Shown: positions 59,435 through 64,000 of the stretch, piece by piece | How positions within the stretch are numbered: position 1 is the stretch's first letter | How the letters are laid out: every line of letters begins with the position of its first letter | Assembly (NCBI GenBank): GCA_017503135.1 | Contig: JAFVTQ010000002.1 | Location: 62,001-126,000 of the forward strand | DNA from: Clostridia bacterium | Lineage (GTDB): Bacteria > Bacillota > Clostridia > Oscillospirales > Acutalibacteraceae | DNA length: 64,000 bases | Direction of reading: 5' to 3' | Translations under genes and position numbers: made by a program | Notes under the pieces: generated by a model | The model's input: only the letters and a program-made list of their open reading frames with translations | Told to the model about the DNA's origin: nothing | The model's database searches: none

Positions 59435-61454
59435 AGTTGAAATTTTGGCTCCTGTCGGTAGCGAAGAAACCCTTAAAGCCGCAGTGCTCAGTGGTGCTGA
59501 TGCGGTGTATTTAGGTATGGGCAATTTCAACGCGCGAAGAAATGCCCAAAATTTTACTGACGAGCAAATTGAAAACGCAATTAAATATTGTCACAGCAGG
59601 GGTGTTAAGGTACATATTACTCTTAACACCCTTATTAAAGACTGTGAACTTTCAGATGTTATTGATACAATCAAGAAGATTTGCAAATCCGGTGCAGATG
59701 CTATTATTATTCAGGATTTGGGTGTTTCGAGACTTGTTCGAGAGATTTGCCCCGATATTGAAATGCACGCATCAACACAGTTAAGTGTGGGCACTTTAGA
59801 AGGACTTAAAATGCTCAAAGAATTAGGCTTTTCTCGTGCAGTTCTACCAAGAGAATTGAGCTTTAACGAAATCAAAGAGCTTTGCAAAGACTCGCCTATC
59901 GACCTTGAAGTGTTTATTCACGGTGCACTTTGTATGTGTGTTTCGGGTCAATGTTTAATGAGTGCAGTATTGGGCTCACGAAGCGGAAATCGCGGTCTTT
60001 GTGCTCAGCCTTGTCGTTTACCTTTCAAAGTAGAAAACGGCACAGGACACGATTTAAGCCTTAAAGATTTATCTTTAATTGAGCACATTCCCGAGCTTTC
60101 AAAAATGGGTGTTTGCTCATTCAAAATTGAAGGCAGAATGAAACGTCCTGAATATGTGAGCGCTGCAGTTAAAGCTTGTAAAAAATCGGTAAATAATGAA
60201 TATAACTTTGACATTCAAAAGGATTTAAGCGACCTTTTCTCTCGTTCAGGCTTTACTGATGGTTATTATCAGGACAAGCTTGGCAGAGATATTTTCGGAT
60301 ACCGTGAAAAAGAGAATGTTCAGTCTGCTACAAAGGATTTACTTAATAAATATTCCATAAACTATGAAAAAGAGTTACCACGATATGACATCAGCTTTAA
60401 ATTTTGTGGCAAAATCGGTGAAAAGGCAACACTCACAGCAAAATATGAAAATCATATTGCTATAGTAGAAAGTGATGTGCTCTGCGAAGCACCAATAAAC
60501 AGACCGATTGCAGAAGACAGAATTGTTGATGCACTCAAAAAATGTGGTGGCACACAATTCAATGCAACAAGTGTTGAAATCAAGGGCGAAATTGACTATT
60601 CACTCCCCGTTTCTGCACTTAACGGGATGCGAAGAAAGGCTCTTGCATTTTTGACACAATCAATTCTCGGTGAAAGTGAGAGAAGCATAAACGAGCCGTC
60701 TATTCCGTCAAATATAAAATCAAATGACGATAGAATGCTCTATTTAAGATTTGACAATGTTGGGCAAATCCCTGAAAGCGCAAAAAAACATGTAGTTTTT
60801 GTACCCCTTGGCACAGACGACGAAATCGTCAAAGAAAACGCCTATGGTGTTGAGTTGCCACATGGAATGTTTGGTAATGCCCAAAAGGTTGAGAAAATGC
60901 TTCGTGAGTCTTCTGCATATTTTGTGCTTTGTCATACTCTTGATGCGGTTGCAGTTGCGAAAAAATGTGGCAAAAAGGTGGTTGCTTCACCTTCACTTAA
61001 TATTCTCAACTCACATTCAATGGATATGGCAAAATCGCTTGGAATTGACGAAGTAATTATCTCAAATGAATGTACTCTTGATAATTTCAAGAATATTTCT
61101 GCACCGACACCTAAGGGAATTACCGTCTATGGCAGAATTCCACTTATGCTCACAAGAAATTGTCCTGTAAAAAATGGCAAGAGCTGTGCTGAGTGCAAGA
61201 GAAACAGTGAGATAACGGATAGAATGGGTATTAAGTTCCCTGTGAAATGCTTTATGGGATATTCAGAAATTCTCAATTCAAGACCAATTTATATGGGTGA
61301 CAGAATGAGAGAAATCCCACCTGCTGATATTCTATTCTTTAACTTTACAACCGAGTCAACAAGAGAAGTTAAAGAGATTTTAGACGCTTATGAAAATAAC
61401 AAAAAGCCACAGATTGAATTTACCCGTGGACTTTTATACAGAGGTGTTGAATAA
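59427..61454 (+). CDS. U32-family peptidase-like protein (RlhA/YdcP-type)
   Basis: A 675-residue U32 protein whose length matches the RlhA group. The N-terminal barrel has ELLAPVGSEE-like EILAPVGSEE, DAVYLGMGNFNARRNAQNF, HVSTQLS-like HASTQLS and VFIHGALCMCVSGQCLMS. Iron-sulfur cysteines are at about 169, 176, 192 and 196 (GNRGLCAQPC). E. coli RlhA hydroxylates a cytidine of 23S rRNA, and other U32 proteins (TrhP) hydroxylate tRNA uridines; protease action is doubtful for most. The last ~280 residues have a DUF3656-like part and another Cys cluster (NCPVKNGKSCAECK). ATG 59427 after CGGAG. Confidence 0.85.
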   Translation: MNKVEILAPVGSEETLKAAVLSGADAVYLGMGNFNARRNAQNFTDEQIENAIKYCHSRGVKVHITLNTLIKDCELSDVIDTIKKICKSGADAIIIQDLGVSRLVREICPDIEMHASTQLSVGTLEGLKMLKELGFSRAVLPRELSFNEIKELCKDSPIDLEVFIHGALCMCVSGQCLMSAVLGSRSGNRGLCAQPCRLPFKVENGTGHDLSLKDLSLIEHIPELSKMGVCSFKIEGRMKRPEYVSAAVKACKKSVNNEYNFDIQKDLSDLFSRSGFTDGYYQDKLGRDIFGYREKENVQSATKDLLNKYSINYEKELPRYDISFKFCGKIGEKATLTAKYENHIAIVESDVLCEAPINRPIAEDRIVDALKKCGGTQFNATSVEIKGEIDYSLPVSALNGMRRKALAFLTQSILGESERSINEPSIPSNIKSNDDRMLYLRFDNVGQIPESAKKHVVFVPLGTDDEIVKENAYGVELPHGMFGNAQKVEKMLRESSAYFVLCHTLDAVAVAKKCGKKVVASPSLNILNSHSMDMAKSLGIDEVIISNECTLDNFKNISAPTPKGITVYGRIPLMLTRNCPVKNGKSCAECKRNSEITDRMGIKFPVKCFMGYSEILNSRPIYMGDRMREIPPADILFFNFTTESTREVKEILDAYENNKKPQIEFTRGLLYRGVE

Positions 61455-61897
61455 TGAAAGAATTAAAGATAAAGAAAGTTAGAGAAAATGCCAAAATACC
61501 AACTAGAGCTACAACTGGTAGTGCAGGAATGGACCTTTATGCTTGTATTGACGAGCCAATTACTCTCAAAAAAGGCGACAAAGCGATTATCCCAACAGGT
61601 ATTGCAATAGGACTCCAAGACCCACATTATGCGGCTTTTGTTTACGCAAGAAGCGGACTTGCTATCAAGCACGGTATTGGGCTTTTGAACTCTGTTGGTG
61701 TTATCGATAGCGATTATCGTGGTGAAATCTGTGTTGGTGTTATAAAGCAGACTGACCCTGAATACACAATCGAGCCATTCGAAAGAATTGCACAGATGGT
61801 AATTGAACCTGTTGAATTGCCTGAAATCGTTGAAGTTGATGACCTTGACGACACAGACCGTGGCGCAGGTGGCTTCGGCTCAACCGGAACAAAATAA
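61454..61897 (+). CDS. dut: dUTP diphosphatase
   Basis: A 147-residue trimeric dUTPase that breaks dUTP into dUMP and pyrophosphate, keeping uracil out of DNA. The five motifs are present in order: GSAGMDLYA, YARSGLAIKHGI, GVIDSDYRGEICV, RIAQMVIEP and the C-terminal RGAGGFGSTG. Length is normal. The start overlaps the U32 stop (TAATG), so zapA, the U32 gene and dut form one operon ending in a terminator. Confidence 0.95.
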   Translation: MKELKIKKVRENAKIPTRATTGSAGMDLYACIDEPITLKKGDKAIIPTGIAIGLQDPHYAAFVYARSGLAIKHGIGLLNSVGVIDSDYRGEICVGVIKQTDPEYTIEPFERIAQMVIEPVELPEIVEVDDLDDTDRGAGGFGSTGTK

Positions 61898-61903
61898 TAT
61901 TTT

Positions 61904-61935
61904 AAGGGTGTCATAAGACACCTTTATTTTTTATA
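61904..61935 (+). terminator. Intrinsic terminator of the zapA-dut operon
   Basis: AAGGGTGTC / GACACCTT (one bulged G) with loop ATAA, then TTATTTTTT. Confidence 0.85.
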
Positions 61936-61989
61936 AATAAACGAGTTAGACAAATTAGAATTATCTGGCTCGTATTATCAAACTTTCTA

Positions 61990-62018
61990 TTGTATAATCT
62001 GTATTTGTGATATATAAT
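61990..62018 (+). promoter_or_regulatory. Promoter of the MFS transporter gene
   Basis: TTGTAT (61990-61995), a 17-base spacer and TATAAT (62013-62018). Confidence 0.6.
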
Positions 62019-62040
62019 GAAGAAAAAAGGAGCGTGAAAT

Positions 62041-63432
62041 ATGAACATAGAAAAGGTTAAATCAAGAGAAAATAATCAGTTGACCAAACTCAACAAAGTA
62101 AGGGCAAAGGGCAATTATAAAGGTTATTTTTTCGTACTTCTAACGTTAATTGCTATCGTTAATATTCTTGACGAAGTTACAAGTAACTTAACTGTAACAG
62201 TGCAGTCGTCATTTGTTACAGAGTTCTTTGTGAATAATCCATTCTTAGGCAAGTTTTATACCTTTCAAGAGGGGTTGGCACTTCATTCAACTGTTGGCGT
62301 TTTTACCTATGTTTTAGGGCTTATAACTCCATTTTATAAGGCTCTTGCGGATAAATGGGGACGCAAACCGTTGTTTGTGCTTTCAACTTTAGGTATGGCA
62401 GCAGGACTTTTGGTAATCCACTTGTCAACAAGCTACATAATGTTCCTTGTTGGATTTGCCATAATCAGTTTCTTTATGGGGCACGACATCCAGATTATTT
62501 ATATTCTTGAAGAAGCACCCAATAAGCACCGTGCAAAGATTTATAGTTTCTTAAAGAGCTTTGGTATTTTAGGTGTTATTCTTATTCCAACACTTCGTGA
62601 TATATTAATGGGTGATGATGCTACCCGTTGGCGTGACATCTTTTTAGTACCCGCAATTTTAGGCTTTGTAGCGGTACTTTTGGTTATTGTCTTTGCAAAA
62701 GATACAAAGGTCTTTATAAGTGAAAGAATTGAATATCTCTCTCGTCCTTATGAAGAAAGACAAGCCGAGAAAGAATTGCAGAAGCAACAAAAACAAGCCC
62801 AACGAAATCAATCAGGTGTGTCTAATGGTATTAAATATATCTTCTCTAACAAAGATACAAAGATGCTCATTATTTCACATATTATATTTGACTCGGCAAT
62901 GCCTGCTATAGCGCTTTATTTTGAGTCATCAATGCACAAGGTGGGAATGAGCACATCTGACATCACAAAAGCTCTCTTTATGGTGCCTGTTGTTTATGCC
63001 ACAATCACATTCCTTTCAGGCTTCATTGCAGATAAACTCGGTCGAAAGGTGACAGTTACAGGCTTTTCAACAACCTGCGTAATCGGATATTCACTCTTTG
63101 TTGCAGGTGTTCTCTTAGGTTGGAATCCATATTTAATTGGTGCATTTGCAGGTCTTTATCAAGGCTCATATTGGATTGGTCGAGATTATATGAATGTTAT
63201 GATGACTGAAAAAGTGCCAACTGATATACGCGCTTCTGTTGTTGGTGGCGAAGGACTTTTGGTTATCACCGGTCTTGTAGTTGGCTATGCACTTGCAGTT
63301 GTGGGTATGATTTTCTTCCCAATCTGGTGGGTATGTCTTGCAATTTCAGTTGTTGCAGTATCAGTTGCAGCAGTAATGTTTACATTAAAAGTCAAAGAAA
63401 CAAAAGGCGTAAACCTTGATGGAATAAAATAA
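62041..63432 (+). CDS. Major facilitator superfamily transporter
   Basis: A 463-residue 12-helix MFS protein. A basic N-terminus (~35 residues) precedes helix 1. Motif A-like loops are present twice: ALADKWGRKPLF between helices 2 and 3, and FIADKLGRKVTV between 8 and 9. The central loop is long and charged (PYEERQAEKELQKQQKQAQ). The GHDIQIIYILEEAPNKHR segment resembles sugar or organic-solute porters, but the substrate is not identifiable. GGAG lies 9 bases before ATG 62041 and it is transcribed alone. Confidence 0.85.
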   Translation: MNIEKVKSRENNQLTKLNKVRAKGNYKGYFFVLLTLIAIVNILDEVTSNLTVTVQSSFVTEFFVNNPFLGKFYTFQEGLALHSTVGVFTYVLGLITPFYKALADKWGRKPLFVLSTLGMAAGLLVIHLSTSYIMFLVGFAIISFFMGHDIQIIYILEEAPNKHRAKIYSFLKSFGILGVILIPTLRDILMGDDATRWRDIFLVPAILGFVAVLLVIVFAKDTKVFISERIEYLSRPYEERQAEKELQKQQKQAQRNQSGVSNGIKYIFSNKDTKMLIISHIIFDSAMPAIALYFESSMHKVGMSTSDITKALFMVPVVYATITFLSGFIADKLGRKVTVTGFSTTCVIGYSLFVAGVLLGWNPYLIGAFAGLYQGSYWIGRDYMNVMMTEKVPTDIRASVVGGEGLLVITGLVVGYALAVVGMIFFPIWWVCLAISVVAVSVAAVMFTLKVKETKGVNLDGIK

Positions 63433-63446
63433 ATAACAAAAGAATT

Positions 63447-63475
63447 AGCCACCCAACAGGGTGGCTTTTCTTATG
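63447..63475 (+). terminator. Intrinsic terminator of the MFS gene
   Basis: AGCCACCC / GGGTGGCT with loop AACA and TTTCTT. It lies two bases from the end of the convergent metallophosphoesterase gene. Confidence 0.82.
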
Positions 63476-63476
63476 T

Positions 63477-64000
63477 CTATTTATGGTCTTCATTTAATAC
63501 TTGCATTGTAACTTCTTCTCTTGCTTCGTGTGCGTATTTATCCTGATAATAGTTTTCGTGTTTAATATCAAAGCTGCTATCGGGCTTTACTGTAATTATT
63601 GTGCAACCACGCTGAGAGCCCAAGGTGTGAATATCCTTATATGCAAGGTAGTCAATACTATATCCATAAGTAAGAAGAATTCCTTTGTAGTCAATAATAA
63701 AATTGTTTACATGGTCATGACCACAGAAAACACCGTGCTTGCCACCAAGAGCCTGCATTGTTTCAAAGAGATTGTCAGGCTCAACACCACAATATACTAC
63801 ATCACCAGATTCGCCGGCAGTGCCATAGATGAGTTTAACATTTTCAGTATCTTTATATCCGTTGTTAACATATTCAAACCATGCATCACGATATTCAGCA
63901 ATTGGAATATGGAAGAAAAGCAAAGTGTTTAATTTGCCGTATTTTTCGAGCAGTTCATCTTTGTTATCCAAACTTGCAATAAGATTGCTATTGTATTTAT
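63477..64000 (-). CDS. Calcineurin-like metallophosphoesterase, 5' part beyond the window
   Basis: The C-terminal ~174 residues of a metallophosphoesterase. The NTLLFFHIPIAEY motif (metal-binding His) and FCGHDHVNNF (GHDH metal/phosphate motif) are in the order seen in PhoD/DcpS-like phosphoesterases. The reading frame stays open to the right edge, so the N-terminal GDXXD/GNHE half lies outside the window. A TTG at 63971 could be read as a start but would remove half the active site. The substrate is unknown; the family covers nucleotides, phospholipids and phosphodiesters. Confidence 0.82.
   Translation of the reverse strand, partial: KYNSNLIASLDNKDELLEKYGKLNTLLFFHIPIAEYRDAWFEYVNNGYKDTENVKLIYGTAGESGDVVYCGVEPDNLFETMQALGGKHGVFCGHDHVNNFIIDYKGILLTYGYSIDYLAYKDIHTLGSQRGCTIITVKPDSSFDIKHENYYQDKYAHEAREEVTMQVLNEDHK

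Noticed and set aside
63501..63932. Open frame of 143 codons antisense to the metallophosphoesterase
   Set aside because: The minus strand carries the FFHIP and CGHDH motifs; the plus-strand frame has no family signal.

Overview
The window looks like the chromosome of a low-GC, Gram-positive, spore-forming Clostridia, probably an Oscillospirales/Ruminococcus-like gut bacterium. The evidence is AT-rich DNA, strong AGGAGG-type ribosome binding sites, TTGACA/TATAAT promoters, a T-box on pheST, sporulation genes (sigG, a YlmC/YmxH protein), EpsG-type polymerases and a GH38 alpha-mannosidase. I see no complete transposase, integrase, phage gene or CRISPR array.

Layout. (1) 1-6620: end of an azlCD amino-acid exporter, a membrane-anchored Xre regulator, and a uracil salvage block of upp, a TudS-like DUF523 protein and uraA. 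A structured leader that ends in a terminator precedes uraA. An S26-like peptidase and a nucleotidyltransferase-like protein follow. (2) 6625-37421, minus strand: 28 tightly packed genes for a surface polysaccharide behind one near-consensus promoter at 37494-37523. They make UDP-L-FucNAc (capE, a capF fusion, capG), UDP-GalNAcA (dehydrogenase plus WbpP-like epimerase) and UDP-GalA/GlcA (a plant-type galacturonokinase, a nucleotidyltransferase and a UDP-glucuronate 4-epimerase). They also encode a phosphoglycosyl transferase, many glycosyltransferases, acyltransferases, a TupA-like ATP-grasp enzyme, an aldolase/2-hydroxyacid dehydrogenase pair, two flippases and two EpsG polymerases. (3) 37756-45599, plus strand: an orphan CofE-like ligase, a GMP synthase that lacks its glutaminase domain, and an alpha-mannosidase/GPH transporter operon. 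(4) 45687-50850: pheST with its T-box, then a gene-poor 1.7 kb. This stretch holds a transcript-like unit with three tandem 3-codon ORFs and a terminator, and a tRNA-Leu(CAG) flanked on both sides by partial copies of itself and by hairpin-rich inserts. (5) 50851-64000: an MMPL/RND exporter, an iron alcohol dehydrogenase, a radical SAM protein, a PlsC-like acyltransferase with a zinc-ribbon tail, sigG, ylmC, zapA, a U32 protein, dut, an MFS transporter and a partial metallophosphoesterase.

How it fits together: the centre of the window builds an acidic, amino-sugar-rich exopolysaccharide or capsule from the sugar nucleotides its own genes supply. The flanks are nucleotide salvage, translation and sporulation/division housekeeping. 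The least explained parts are the mini-ORF RNA at 49.7-50.2 kb, the shredded tRNA-Leu locus, the leader before uraA, the uronate-salvage trio inside the polysaccharide operon, and the CapF-RmlD-like fusion. Functions come from recognising family motifs by eye; no database search was run.
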